Origin: Bradyrhizobium sp. AZCC 1719
GTDB lineage: Bacteria; Pseudomonadota; Alphaproteobacteria; Rhizobiales; Xanthobacteraceae
Assembly: GCF_036924525.1 (NCBI RefSeq)
Contig: NZ_JAZHRU010000001.1
Location: 5,361,001 to 5,425,000, forward strand
Reading direction: 5' to 3'
Length of the DNA: 64,000 nt
A program made the translations under genes and the position numbers. Every line of letters begins with the position of its first letter. The first letter of the stretch is position 1. Positions 1-8,098 of this stretch are shown here, piece after piece. Below the pieces are notes generated by a model. The model saw only the letters and a list, made by a program, of their open reading frames with translations, was not told the DNA's origin and did not search any database.

Positions 1-578
1 TGGTCGAGAGTTTCGCGGAATGCAATTTTACGATGCCGGCTGAGCGGATGCCGCAGTGGCGTCACCAGGACCAGGCGGATCTCCGCGAACGGAAAACTGT
101 CCAGCTCCGCGCCTGGATCAACGGTCTCCCCGACAATGCCGATATCGCCGCGGCCCGCGGCGATTGCTCGAATAATCTCGCCGCTTCCGTGATGCTCAAG
201 GTCGACGTCGATATTCGGATGGGCAGAGAGAAAGGCCGCCAGGGGTACGGGGAGAAATTCCATCGCGCCGATATTCGACAGCAAGCGCACATGTCCCGTC
301 AGCCCCTTCCCGAAATTGTCCAGGTCACCGCGCATTTGCTCCAGCTGCTGCGAGACAATCCACGCGTGATGCAGCAGCACTGTTCCTGCTGACGTAAGCC
401 GAATCCCCCGGCGGTTCCTTTCCAGGAGCGGAGCGCTGAGCGCATTTTCCATGGCGCGGATACGCTCACTCGCCGACGCCAGTGTCATGTTCGCGCGAGC
501 GGCCCCGTGCGTGATGCTGCCAGCTTCGGCGACGTGCACGAACAGTCGCAGGTCGGTCAGATCGAACCTTATGGGCAT
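1..578 (-). CDS. LysR-family transcriptional regulator (3' part cut off by window edge)
   Basis: Reading the minus strand from the ATG at 576-578 gives an open frame with no stop to the window edge (about 192 residues). The N-terminus has the LysR winged-helix pattern (FDLTDLRLFVHVAEAGSIT, then ASASERIRAMENALSAPLLE and RRGIRLTSAG at about residues 5-65). The start of the effector-binding domain follows (about 90 onward, including a GDIGIVGE stretch). It is divergent from the Bug-type binding-protein gene at 711, an arrangement in which a LysR protein usually controls its neighbour. The effector is unknown. The C-terminal third lies outside the window. Confidence 0.85.
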   Translation of the reverse strand, partial: MPIRFDLTDLRLFVHVAEAGSITHGAARANMTLASASERIRAMENALSAPLLERNRRGIRLTSAGTVLLHHAWIVSQQLEQMRGDLDNFGKGLTGHVRLLSNIGAMEFLPVPLAAFLSAHPNIDVDLEHHGSGEIIRAIAAGRGDIGIVGETVDPGAELDSFPFAEIRLVLVTPLRHPLSRHRKIAFRETLD

Positions 579-710
579 CGTTAGGGACGTACCTTCGGCT
601 GCGCCTAAGGCACACTTAGCACATTCCGCATTGTGCGTCTCTTGTCGCACATACAGGGTCGGGGGCCTCAGACATCCTATCTTGGACATCGCAGGACAAG
701 GAGAATGATG
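579..710. promoter_or_regulatory. Divergent LysR/Bug promoter region with an inverted repeat
   Basis: This 132-bp region lies between two divergent starts. It contains the inverted repeat TGTGCG-N8-CGCACA at 632-651, a plausible LysR-type operator. An AAGGAG ribosome-binding site at 698-703 serves the downstream gene. Operator function is inferred from position only. Confidence 0.4.
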
Positions 711-1685
711 ATGAAGCCAATTAGCACCGTAAGATCAGGCATAGCCGCGTTGGCGTTTGTTGCCGGTGCTATTCCGGCGGCAGCCGCTTTCCCGGAGCGA
801 GCGATTACTTTGATCGTTCCGTTCGCCGCCGGCGGCCCCGGCGACACGGTCGTACGCCTCATCGGGACGCATATGGCCAGGACGCTGGGCCAACCGATCG
901 TCGTGGAGAATGCTGCTGGGGCTGGCGGCACGAGCGCTATCAGCCGTGCCACGCAAGCAGACGCAGATGGATACACCATCATGTTGGGTAATATGGGAAC
1001 ACATGGTGCAGCGCCAGCGCAGTATCCCAACCTGAAATACGATCCGGCTAAGGACTTTGCTCCCATCGGACTGATGGTTACTACACCGATCGTGATCATC
1101 GCCAGGAAGACATTTCCAGCCAACAATCTCCGCGAGTTCGTCGACTACGTGAGAAGGAACCAGAACAAGGTAGTTGAAGCGCATGCCGGCGTCGGCTCAG
1201 TTTCTCACACGACATGCACTCTTCTACAATGGATCATAGGGACAAAGACTGCTCGGGTGGCCTACCGCGGCACAGGGCCGACCATCAACGACCTTATTGC
1301 GGAACACGTCGATTTTGGCTGTGACCAGATTGTAAACGTTGCGCCGCATATTCAGGCGGGCACGCTCAAGGCGTTCGGTATCGCGACGGCCAAACGTTCG
1401 GCGGCCATGAAGGATGTCCCAACGACCAGGGAGGGCGGCCTGCCGGAGTTCGAGGTCTCTGCTTGGATTGCGCTATTTGCTCCAAAGGGTACTCCACAAC
1501 ATGTGGTCGGCAAACTGAACGAGGCGCTTGTCAAAGCCCTCGATGACGAAGGCACACGCGCGCGACTGCTCGATCTTGGCAGCGAGATCCCGGATCGGGC
1601 CGGCCGCGCGCCTGACGCCCTGCAGGAGCTGGTCGTTCGTGAAGTCGCCCGTTGGACGCCGGTGCTCAAGACCGCCGGTCAATGA
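711..1685 (+). CDS. Bug/TctC-family periplasmic substrate-binding protein
   Basis: Three ATG codons lie in tandem at 705, 708 and 711. The AAGGAG at 698-703 is best spaced for 711, giving 324 residues. An N-terminal signal peptide (about residues 1-25, ending AAAAF) is followed by the family hallmark RAITLIVPFAAGGPGDTVVR and by VVENAAGAGG. Family members bind carboxylates (tricarboxylates, aromatic or amino acids) for tripartite TctABC uptake, or act as orphan sensors. No TctA or TctB membrane gene is nearby, so this is an orphan Bug protein. The divergent LysR gene is the likely regulator. The ligand cannot be told from sequence. Confidence 0.85.
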   Translation: MKPISTVRSGIAALAFVAGAIPAAAAFPERAITLIVPFAAGGPGDTVVRLIGTHMARTLGQPIVVENAAGAGGTSAISRATQADADGYTIMLGNMGTHGAAPAQYPNLKYDPAKDFAPIGLMVTTPIVIIARKTFPANNLREFVDYVRRNQNKVVEAHAGVGSVSHTTCTLLQWIIGTKTARVAYRGTGPTINDLIAEHVDFGCDQIVNVAPHIQAGTLKAFGIATAKRSAAMKDVPTTREGGLPEFEVSAWIALFAPKGTPQHVVGKLNEALVKALDDEGTRARLLDLGSEIPDRAGRAPDALQELVVREVARWTPVLKTAGQ

Positions 1686-1844
1686 ACGAGGGCGTTGACT
1701 CATAAGAGCGTAGCCAGAGCCTGATTGACGCAAGCTGTACGAGGGCAAGGTAATTGCAGCCAGCTTATCGTAGCGCGTTGTTGTGTCCGGTTATCGTCGG
1801 AGCCGACGTTCGTGAGACGCGCGAATACGCAGCGAGGTGACCCA

Positions 1845-2633
1845 ATGTCCGCGCCGACGATCAAGTTCGATGACGGCGCCGTCTATGAACGGATGATGGG
1901 CAAGTGGAGTGGACTGGCCGGACGCGCTTTTATTGATTGGCTCTCGCCCCCGCCCAATTTGCGATGGCTCGACATCGGTTGTGGCAATGGCGCGTTTACA
2001 CAGTTGCTGGTCGAGCACTGCGCCCCAATGACCGTCGAAGGCGTGGATCCCTCGGAAGGTCAGCTGGCCTTTGCACGAGAGCGGCTGGCGACACCTGTCG
2101 CGAAGTTTCGACAGGGCGATGCAATGGCACTGCCATTTGCCGATGGCACCTTCGATGCGGCCGTAATGGCGCTCGTTGTGTTTTTCATTCCGGACCCTGC
2201 CAGGGGGGTCGCTGAAATGGCTCGCGTCGTGCGGCCGGGAGGTCTCGCGGCCGCTTATATCTGGGACGTCGTCAGCGGCGGCGGCCCGTCGGAGGCCATC
2301 ATAATCGAGATGAAAGGCATGGGGTTCACGCCAACGCGGGCCCCGAAAGCGGAAGCCTCGACGCCCGAAGGACTACATGCGCTGTGGACACGGGCGGGTT
2401 TCGCCGATATCGAAGCGCGCGTTCTTGGCACGCAACGAACGTTCGACGATTTCGAGGACTATTGGTCCACTACGATCGCGGCGCCCAATCTCGCTCCGAT
2501 GCTCACAACGATGGCGACAGCCGACGTGACGCAACTCAAGTCTCGGGTTCGTGAGCAGGTGCCTATCGAGGCGAGTGGGCGTATCTCGATCGAGGCGCAC
2601 GCCAATGCGATCGTCGGCCGTCGGCCCGGATAG
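1845..2633 (+). CDS. Class I SAM-dependent methyltransferase
   Basis: The protein has 262 residues. The chosen ATG at 1845 has a GAGGTGA ribosome-binding site a few bases upstream; longer upstream starts lack one. Motif I is LRWLDIGCGNGAFTQLL (about residues 38-54). An acidic residue in VEGVDPS follows, and then FRQGDAMALPFADGTFDAAV, typical of the UbiE/COQ5-like Methyltransf_11 fold. The Rossmann core and a C-terminal substrate cap are both present, so the gene looks intact. The substrate is unknown. It stands alone next to an IS remnant in what may be horizontally acquired DNA. Confidence 0.85.
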   Translation: MSAPTIKFDDGAVYERMMGKWSGLAGRAFIDWLSPPPNLRWLDIGCGNGAFTQLLVEHCAPMTVEGVDPSEGQLAFARERLATPVAKFRQGDAMALPFADGTFDAAVMALVVFFIPDPARGVAEMARVVRPGGLAAAYIWDVVSGGGPSEAIIIEMKGMGFTPTRAPKAEASTPEGLHALWTRAGFADIEARVLGTQRTFDDFEDYWSTTIAAPNLAPMLTTMATADVTQLKSRVREQVPIEASGRISIEAHANAIVGRRPG

Positions 2634-2689
2634 GGCTGTCGATCGCTCTTCCGCTCCTCCCCCAGAAGCTGCCAACCTGCCGTCGGGTT

Positions 2690-2785
2690 GCAACGCGCTA
2701 CGACAAGCTGGCCGCCAACTACCTCGCCTTCGTGCAACTTGCGTCAATCAGGCTGTGGCTCCGCGCTTATGAGTCCACGCCCTAA
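2690..2785 (+). pseudogene. C-terminal remnant of an IS5-type transposase
   Basis: The frame from 2690 to the TAA at 2783-2785 reads ATRYDKLAANYLAFVQLAS and continues to end in ESTP. This resembles the C-terminus typical of IS5-family (DDE) transposases. There is no upstream open frame carrying the catalytic DDE core, so only the last ~31 codons survive. The fragment ends 14 bp from the 3' end of the tRNA-Arg gene. Confidence 0.6.
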
Positions 2786-2799
2786 TTAACCCAGCAAAG

Positions 2800-2875
2800 T
2801 GGTGGTCCCGCGAGGACTCGAACCTCGAACCTTCGCGTCCGCAACGCGGCGCTCTATCCATTGAGCTACGGAACC
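2800..2875 (-). tRNA. tRNA-Arg, anticodon read as GCG
   Basis: The 76-nt minus-strand sequence folds as a cloverleaf with encoded CCA: 7-bp acceptor (GGTTCCG with CGGGACC, one T-G pair), D arm GCTC/GAGC, anticodon loop TTGCGGA, 5-nt variable loop, and T arm CGAGG-TTCGAGT-CCTCG. The loop gives anticodon GCG (Arg, codons CGC/CGU). A20 and C35, the known arginine identity bases, are both present. The top anticodon-stem pair is a C-A mismatch. Bacteria normally read CGU/CGC/CGA with an inosine-modified ACG anticodon, so GCG is unusual. The 5' end is at 2875. Confidence 0.85.
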
Positions 2876-2914
2876 GTGCCTTCATCGGCTGCGATCTGGC
2901 GGCCGTAAGCCCGA

Positions 2915-2998
2915 CGTCATTGCGAGCGAAGCGAAGCAATCTACCTCTCCGCACGGGGATAGATGGATTGCTTCGTCGCTACGCTCCTCGCAATGACG
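2915..2998. repeat. Palindromic intergenic repeat (REP-like)
   Basis: Left arm CGTCATTGCGAGCGAAGCGA at 2915 is matched in inverted orientation by GCTCCTCGCAATGACG ending at 2998, with a short variable centre. The transcript would form one long hairpin. Elements with this arm sequence are, as I recall, scattered between genes in Bradyrhizobium. It lies between the tRNA and the argD-like gene and could act as a bidirectional terminator. Confidence 0.7.
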
Positions 2999-3005
2999 GT
3001 TGAGG

Positions 3006-4202
3006 CTACGCCACCCTTCTCGCCGCACCTGCCTTCACCAGAATCGCATCAAGGCAATCGATCATCAGCGATATCTCCTCGCGCGTGACGTTGAGGGCAG
3101 GCATGAAGCGCAGCGCATCGGGCTGCGGCGAGTTGATGAGGACGCCGTCCGCGAATGCTTCCGCTACGATCGACGCGCCGATCGGCAGTTTGAGGTCCAG
3201 CGCCAGCAACAGCCCCCGGCCGCGCACCTCGCCGAGACCGTGACGCGCGGACAGTTTCTGTAGTTGGCTTTCCAAAAACAGACCGGCATCGACCGCCGCC
3301 TTCAGAAATTCCGGCTTCGACACTTCTTCCAGCACCGCAAGCCCCGCAGCGCACATCAACGGATTGCCGTTGAACGTGCCACCCTGGTCGCCGTGCTCGA
3401 AGCAGGAAGCTTGCTCGGTCGCGAGCAGGGCGGCCAGCGGCACACCGCCGCCGATACCCTTGCCGAGTGTCATGACGTCGGGCTCGATGCCGGCGTGTTC
3501 GTAGTGAAACAGCTTTCCAGTCCGGCCCATCCCCGTCTGGATTTCGTCGACGATCAGCAGCAGCCCGTGCTCCTTGGTCAGTGCGCGCAACTCCTTCAGG
3601 AATTGATCGGTTGCCGGCCAGACGCCGGCCTCGCCCTGGATCGGCTCCAGCATCACGGCGACCGTATTGTCCGAGATCAGCGCCTTCACCGAATCGAGAT
3701 CGTTCAGTTTGGCCTTGCGGAAGCCCGATACCTTCGGCTCGAACAGCGGCTCGAAAGCCTTCTTGCCCGATGCAGACATGGTTGCGAGCGTGCGGCCGTG
3801 AAAGCCGCCTTCGAAGGTGATGATTTCGAACGCGCCGTTCTTGTATTTCGTGCCGTATTTGCGCGCGAGCTTGATGGCGCCTTCATTGGCCTCCGCGCCC
3901 GAATTGGCGAAGAACACCTGATCGAAGCAGCTCCTCTCACGAAGTGCTTGCGCGAGCTTCAGGCTGGGGCCGTTGTAGAAGGCGGGGCTTGGCGTCAGCA
4001 GCAGTTTTGCCTGCGCGGCAAGCGCTTCGGCGACGACCGTCGGCGAATGGCCGAGGCAGTTGACGGCCCAACCCTGCATGAAATCGAGGTACCGCTTGCC
4101 GGCGTCATCCCACAGATACGCGCCTTCGCCGCGAACGAACACGGCCTGCGGGCGGGCGGTGATGTTCATCAGCGCGTCGAACGGATGGGCAGCATGGGTC
4201 AT
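3006..4202 (-). CDS. argD: Acetylornithine aminotransferase-like class III PLP aminotransferase
   Basis: The protein has 398 residues. ATG 4202 is chosen because GAGGAG lies just upstream; an upstream in-frame ATG at 4259 would run into the hairpin. Class III features are [19 protein letters not shown] (about 97-115), GGFHGRT (132-138), VDEIQTG with Asp219 for the pyridine nitrogen, and the Schiff-base Lys248 in TLGKGIGGG. The length and the [13 protein letters not shown] opening fit ArgD, which makes N-acetylornithine for arginine synthesis. A succinylornithine or other ornithine-type aminotransferase is also possible. The upstream arginine-rich leader and hairpin support an arginine-linked role. 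It is monocistronic, with a tRNA-Arg gene downstream on the same strand. Confidence 0.8.
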   Translation of the reverse strand: MTHAAHPFDALMNITARPQAVFVRGEGAYLWDDAGKRYLDFMQGWAVNCLGHSPTVVAEALAAQAKLLLTPSPAFYNGPSLKLAQALRERSCFDQVFFANSGAEANEGAIKLARKYGTKYKNGAFEIITFEGGFHGRTLATMSASGKKAFEPLFEPKVSGFRKAKLNDLDSVKALISDNTVAVMLEPIQGEAGVWPATDQFLKELRALTKEHGLLLIVDEIQTGMGRTGKLFHYEHAGIEPDVMTLGKGIGGGVPLAALLATEQASCFEHGDQGGTFNGNPLMCAAGLAVLEEVSKPEFLKAAVDAGLFLESQLQKLSARHGLGEVRGRGLLLALDLKLPIGASIVAEAFADGVLINSPQPDALRFMPALNVTREEISLMIDCLDAILVKAGAARRVA

Positions 4203-4247
4203 GTCGATCTCCTCAGGGTTTTGGGGGAAGGGGCAGGCCGAAACGCA

Positions 4248-4278
4248 AGAAGGCCGCACTTTGAGGGTGCGGCCTTCT
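4248..4278 (-). terminator. Attenuator-type hairpin between leader peptide and argD-like gene
   Basis: A perfect 12-bp stem (4248-4259 with 4267-4278, AGAAGGCCGCAC on the minus strand) encloses a 7-nt loop and is followed on the minus strand by TTGCGTTT. It lies 25 nt after the stop of the arginine-rich leader ORF and 45 nt before the argD-like start. The U-tract is imperfect, so termination strength is uncertain. Confidence 0.55.
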
Positions 4279-4303
4279 CGAAAACTTGGCTGAAACTAGC
4301 TAA

Positions 4304-4393
4304 TCAGCGTTGTCGTCGGACACGGCGCGACCCATCATCGTCGACAGAGCGACGACGCAGGCAGGCGCGGCGGTTGGTCCGGTTCAGCTTCAT
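4304..4393 (-). CDS. Putative arginine-rich leader peptide (29 aa), predicted leaderless
   Basis: A 29-codon ORF starts at ATG 4393 and ends at TGA 4304-4306. Eleven of 29 residues are Arg (positions 5, 8, 9, 13, 14, 15, 23, 24, 26, 27 and 29), in clusters RRR and RRVRRQR, the last touching the stop codon. There is no Shine-Dalgarno sequence, but a promoter-like TTGACA-18-TATGGG ends 7 nt before the ATG, so the transcript would start at the AUG, as I recall being described for rhizobial trpL. A strong hairpin and the argD-like gene follow. This matches an amino-acid attenuation leader. Caution: GC-rich alphaproteobacterial DNA gives CGN-rich spurious ORFs. Confidence 0.5.
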   Translation of the reverse strand: MKLNRTNRRACLRRRSVDDDGSRRVRRQR

Positions 4394-4400
4394 GCGGTGG

Positions 4401-4430
4401 CCCATACAGCCTGATGGCAGGCGGTGTCAA
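4401..4430 (-). promoter_or_regulatory. Promoter for leader peptide/argD-like transcript
   Basis: On the minus strand, TTGACA (4425-4430) and TATGGG (4401-4406) are separated by 18 nt. Seven bases then separate the -10 element from the leader ATG, so +1 would coincide with A of the ATG at 4393. The -35 is consensus; the -10 is weak. Confidence 0.45.
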
Positions 4431-4525
4431 GATGGTGCGGTCGCTGCCAATAGGCGGCAGGCTTGTCGCATCGAACTCCGTAAGCCCGCCATTCACTGTT
4501 TGCTTGCTTAGCCGCAGACGCACTC

Positions 4526-4668
4526 AACCTCTCCCGCTTGCGGGGTCGAGACGAGCGAAGCTCGCTCTTAGGTCGGCGCGAAGCGCCGGGTGGGGGCTCT
4601 CTCCACTCGGGCAGTGTCGCCTGCGGAGACACCCCCACCCCAGCCCTCCCCCGCAAGCGGGAGAGGGA
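4526..4668. repeat. Palindromic intergenic repeat, second family
   Basis: Outer arms CCTCTCCCGCTTGCGGGG (4528-4545) and CCCCGCAAGCGGGAGAGG (4649-4666) are inverted copies around an internal GC-rich segment with smaller hairpins (GGCGCGAAGCGCC near 4575). This type of element is, as I recall, common between Bradyrhizobium genes. It separates rimO from the argD leader. Confidence 0.7.
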
Positions 4669-4731
4669 GCGCGCCTGCTTCGTGGTCGCAATCAAATCTA
4701 ATTCGCAAGTGCGTGCGGGTTCGCGGACGCC

Positions 4732-6057
4732 TCAGAACCCTGCGACGCTGCCGTGCAGGTCATACTGATCTGACCGCTCGATCTTCGCGGTGACGATCTC
4801 GCCGACCTTGAGCGGGCGGCGGCTACTGAGATACACCGCGCCATCGATCTGCGGCGCATCGGCCTTTGAGCGGCCCTTTGCGACCGTCGGCCCGACCTCG
4901 TCGACGATGATCTGCTGTCTCGTGCCGACCTTGCGCTTCAGACGACGCGCGGAGATTTTCTGCTGCCGCGCCATCAGCGCGTTCCAGCGCTCCTGCTTCA
5001 CCTCATCAGGCACGGCATTTCCGATCGAATTCGACGCGGCGCCCGCAACCGGCTCGTATTTGAAGCAGCCGAGGCGATCGATCTCGGCTTCTTCCAGCCA
5101 GTCGAGCAGATAGGCGAAGTCGGAATCGGTCTCGCCGGGGAAGCCGACGATGAAGGTCGAGCGCAGCGTGAGTTCAGGACATTCCTCGCGCCACTTCTTG
5201 ATCCGCGCCAGCGTCTTTTCCTGCGCGGCGGGACGCTTCATGGCTCTCAGGACGTCCGGGCTCGCATGCTGGAAGGGAATATCGAGATAGGGCAGGATCT
5301 TGCCCTCGGTCATCAGCCCGATGACTTCGTCGACATGCGGGTAGGGGTAGACATATTGCAGCCGCACCCAGGCGCCGAGTTCGCCGAGCTCCCTGGCGAG
5401 GTCGAAGAATTTGGCGCGGACCTGGCGGTCCTTCCAGGGGCTTTCGGAATACTTCACGTCGACGCCATAGGCCGACGTGTCTTGCGAGATAACTAGCAAT
5501 TCCTTGACGCCGGCTGCGACGAGCCTTTCCGCCTCACGCAGCACGTCATTGGCCGGACGCGACACCAGGTCGCCGCGCAGTTTTGGAATGATGCAGAAAC
5601 TGCAGCGGTTGTTGCAGCCTTCGGAAATCTTCAAATAGGCGTAGTGGCGCGGCGTCAGCTTGACGCCCTGCGGCGGCACCAGATCGAGGTGCGGATTATG
5701 GACCGGCGGTAGCGCCCGGTGCACAGCCTCCAGCACGCTCTCATATTGCTGCGGGCCCGATATCGAGAGTACGCCCGGATAGGCCGCCTCGATCTGCTCG
5801 GGTTCCGCGCCCATGCAGCCGGTGACGATGACCTTGCCGTTCTCGGCCATGGCCTCGCCGATGGCGCCGAGCGATTCCTGCTTGGCGCTGTCGAGGAAGC
5901 CGCAGGTGTTGACGATCACGATGTCGGCGCCGTCATGCTTGCGGGCCAGCTCATAGCCTTCGGCGCGCAGCCGGGTGATAATGCGCTCGGAATCCACCAG
6001 CGCTTTGGGGCACCCAAGGGAAACAAAGCTGACTTTGGGCGCAGCGGCCTGTTGCAT
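4732..6057 (-). CDS. rimO: Ribosomal protein S12 methylthiotransferase RimO
   Basis: The protein has 441 residues, the usual RimO length. RimO is a radical-SAM enzyme that methylthiolates the conserved aspartate of ribosomal protein S12. The N-terminal UPF0004 domain starts [17 protein letters not shown], with cluster cysteines in LGCPK, VNTCGF and VTGCMGAEP. The radical-SAM CX3CX2C motif is [14 protein letters not shown] (about residues 149-162). A C-terminal TRAM domain ends the protein ([13 protein letters not shown] onward). [11 protein letters not shown] and the S12-type TRAM end separate it from MiaB. Housekeeping gene, apparently monocistronic. Confidence 0.95.
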   Translation of the reverse strand: MQQAAAPKVSFVSLGCPKALVDSERIITRLRAEGYELARKHDGADIVIVNTCGFLDSAKQESLGAIGEAMAENGKVIVTGCMGAEPEQIEAAYPGVLSISGPQQYESVLEAVHRALPPVHNPHLDLVPPQGVKLTPRHYAYLKISEGCNNRCSFCIIPKLRGDLVSRPANDVLREAERLVAAGVKELLVISQDTSAYGVDVKYSESPWKDRQVRAKFFDLARELGELGAWVRLQYVYPYPHVDEVIGLMTEGKILPYLDIPFQHASPDVLRAMKRPAAQEKTLARIKKWREECPELTLRSTFIVGFPGETDSDFAYLLDWLEEAEIDRLGCFKYEPVAGAASNSIGNAVPDEVKQERWNALMARQQKISARRLKRKVGTRQQIIVDEVGPTVAKGRSKADAPQIDGAVYLSSRRPLKVGEIVTAKIERSDQYDLHGSVAGF

Positions 6058-6169
6058 ATTTCATCTGCCTGATTGATCGGCACGAGCTAGTCCTAATTGC
6101 CCATAATTACAAGGCTTTGCCCCAGCTTCTGACGTGCTATGGATGCCCGGCCGGGGTAAGAGTTGATCG

Positions 6170-6760
6170 ATGAGCGCTGAGTCGTCGCCGAAAATCGTCA
6201 TTGTCGACGAAAGTCCGATCCGGGCCGCAATCCTGGAAGAGGGGTTGCGGGAGGCGGGCTTTACCGGCGTTGTGCATATCAGCGAAATGCAGAGCCTTTT
6301 GGCGCGGATCTATGCGCTCGACCCCGACGTCATCCTGATTGACCTGGAAAACCCCAGCCGCGACGTTCTGGAACAGATGTTCCAGGTCAGCCGCGCGGTA
6401 CGGCGGCCGATCGCGATGTTCGTCGACCAGAGCGATGCGGCCTCGATCCAGGCCTCCGTCGATGCCGGCGTTTCCGCCTACATCGTGGACGGCCTGAAAA
6501 AGGAGCGGATCAAGCCGATCCTCGACCTCTGCATTTCCCGCTTCAACGCCTTCTCCAAGCTGCAGGACGAGCTCGACCGCACCAAGTCGGCGCTTGAGGA
6601 GCGCAAGGTGATCGACCGCGCCAAGGGAATCCTGATGAAGGTGAAGGGCCTCACCGAAGAGGAGGCCTATGTGCTGATGCGCTCCACCGCGATGCGCGAG
6701 AAGAAGAAAATCGGCGAGATCGCGCAGTCGATCCTGACCGCGTCGGAGCTGCTGAAATGA
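6170..6760 (+). CDS. nasT: Nitrate-responsive ANTAR antiterminator NasT
   Basis: The protein has 196 residues. A receiver-like domain comes first (KIVIVDESPIRAAILEEGL; possible acceptor Asp58 in LIDLE). A coiled linker follows, then an ANTAR RNA-binding domain at about 135-192 (ALEERKVIDRAKGILMKVKG, then LTEEEAYVLMR). NasT proteins bind paired hexaloop hairpins in nascent nas/nir leader RNAs and block termination. Without nitrate, NasS holds NasT inactive. The stop overlaps the nasS start by 4 bp (ATGA), so the two are translationally coupled. Confidence 0.9.
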   Translation: MSAESSPKIVIVDESPIRAAILEEGLREAGFTGVVHISEMQSLLARIYALDPDVILIDLENPSRDVLEQMFQVSRAVRRPIAMFVDQSDAASIQASVDAGVSAYIVDGLKKERIKPILDLCISRFNAFSKLQDELDRTKSALEERKVIDRAKGILMKVKGLTEEEAYVLMRSTAMREKKKIGEIAQSILTASELLK

Positions 6761-7923
6761 CGACACCGCTGCATATCGGCTTCATTCCCCTGGTCGACGC
6801 CGCCGCGCTGATCATCGCCGTCGACAAGGGCTTTACGGCCGCCGAAGGGCTCGATGTCACGCTGGTGCGCGAAGTGTCGTGGTCCAACGTCCGCGACAAG
6901 CTCAATATCGGCATGTTCGACGCGGCGCATCTGCTGGCGCCGGTGGCGATCGCCTCGAGCCTGGGCTTGGGCCACGTCAAGGTGCCGATCGTTGCGCCAT
7001 TCAATCTGGGCCTCAATGGCAACGCGATCACGGTATCGCCGGCGCTGCACGCCGCAATCATGAGCGAGATCGATGGCGATCCGCTCGATCCCATGGCCAC
7101 CGCACTGGCGCTCGCCCGCGTCGTTGCCGCCAGGCGCAAGAGCGGCGCGGAACCGCTGACGTTCGGCATGACGTTCCCGTTCTCCACCCACAATTACCAG
7201 CTCCGGTTCTGGATGGCGGCGGGCGGTGTCGATCCCGATGAGGATGTTCGCCTCGTGGTGCTGCCGCCGCCCTACATGGTGGACAGCCTCGCCAATGGCC
7301 ATGTCGATGCGTTCTGCGTCGGCGCGCCTTGGAACTCGGTCGCGGTCGATCTCGGCGTCGGCCACATCCTGCATTTCGTCTCCGATATTTTGGTGCGCGC
7401 GGCCGAAAAGGTTCTCGCGGTCAGACAGAGCTGGTCGGAAAAGAATCCGAACGCGCTGGCTGCGCTGATCCGGGCGGCTGCCCACGCCGCCGAATACATC
7501 GAGGATCCCGGAAACCGCGCCGAGACCGCCCATGTCCTGGCGCGGCCCGAACGGCTCGGCGTCGGCGCCGAGGTGATCCAACGCACCCTCGACGGCCGAC
7601 TGAAGATTTCACCGGACGGCCAGCGGCGCGAAAGCGGCCGCTACCTGCTGGTCGGGCGCGAAGGGGCGGGCCGGCCCGATCCGGCGCAGGCGGCCTGGCT
7701 TTACGCCCAAATGGTGCGCTGGGGACAGACCGAGATGCGGCCCGATGCGCTGCGGACCGCCATGGCGGTCTTCAGGCCCGAACTCTACGACGCCGCCATG
7801 GGACGTCCGGGGACGGCTCCCGGCGCGCCTGGTGCCATCGGCGCCTTTGCCGGCCCCGCATTCGACCCTGCTGATATCGCCGGGCATCTGGCGGCTTTCA
7901 AAATTGGGCATTGGAAGCCGTAA
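6757..7923 (+). CDS. nasS: Cytoplasmic nitrate/nitrite sensor NasS
   Basis: The protein has 388 residues and resembles the NrtA/CmpA periplasmic nitrate-binding proteins (HIGFIPLVDAAALIIAVDKGF, MTFPFSTHNYQLRFWMA, FCVGAPWNSVAVDLGVGH). It has no signal peptide or Tat motif, which marks the cytoplasmic sensor NasS rather than a transporter component. NasS binds nitrate or nitrite and releases NasT. It overlaps nasT by 4 bp. A hairpin terminator follows at 7994. Confidence 0.9.
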   Translation: MTTPLHIGFIPLVDAAALIIAVDKGFTAAEGLDVTLVREVSWSNVRDKLNIGMFDAAHLLAPVAIASSLGLGHVKVPIVAPFNLGLNGNAITVSPALHAAIMSEIDGDPLDPMATALALARVVAARRKSGAEPLTFGMTFPFSTHNYQLRFWMAAGGVDPDEDVRLVVLPPPYMVDSLANGHVDAFCVGAPWNSVAVDLGVGHILHFVSDILVRAAEKVLAVRQSWSEKNPNALAALIRAAAHAAEYIEDPGNRAETAHVLARPERLGVGAEVIQRTLDGRLKISPDGQRRESGRYLLVGREGAGRPDPAQAAWLYAQMVRWGQTEMRPDALRTAMAVFRPELYDAAMGRPGTAPGAPGAIGAFAGPAFDPADIAGHLAAFKIGHWKP

Positions 7924-7993
7924 CCCAGTCGATTGAAGCAATATTAGGCAATTGTAAAGGTCGCCCAGTTCTTAGGCAGAATGCTCAGAAAGC

Positions 7994-8019
7994 AACTATG
8001 AAGCTTGCTTCATAGTTTT
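7994..8019 (+). terminator. Rho-independent-type terminator after nasTS
   Basis: An 11-bp perfect stem AACTATGAAGC / GCTTCATAGTT (7994-8004 with 8007-8017) with a 2-nt apex is followed by TT. It lies 70 bp after the nasS stop and separates nasTS from the nirA transcription unit. The T run is short. Confidence 0.6.
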
Positions 8020-8072
8020 GAGTTCCTCGTCGGAACAGATTGAAATTTAAAGACATTCGTCGCGACACCATC

Positions 8073-8088
8073 TGGCACGCAACTTGTA
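8073..8088 (+). promoter_or_regulatory. Sigma-54 (-24/-12) promoter for nirA
   Basis: TGGCACGCAACTTGTA matches the TGGCACG-N4-TTGCW consensus except for T in place of C at -12. Transcription would start near 8099, leaving a 175-nt leader before nirA. RpoN/NtrC control fits nitrogen-assimilation genes. I saw no convincing NtrC enhancer palindrome. Confidence 0.6.
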
Positions 8089-8098
8089 TGTTGCAGTG

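Noticed and set aside
2634..2689. Extending the IS5 transposase remnant further upstream
   Set aside because: No transposase-like residues are readable before ATRYDKL in any frame; only the last ~31 codons are supported.
3264..4511. A 415-codon plus-strand frame over the argD-like gene
   Set aside because: Antisense shadow of a clear class III aminotransferase; no ribosome-binding site and no recognisable motif.
6667..7581. Long minus-strand frame across nasT and nasS
   Set aside because: Antisense to two well-supported coupled genes; composition typical of shadow frames.
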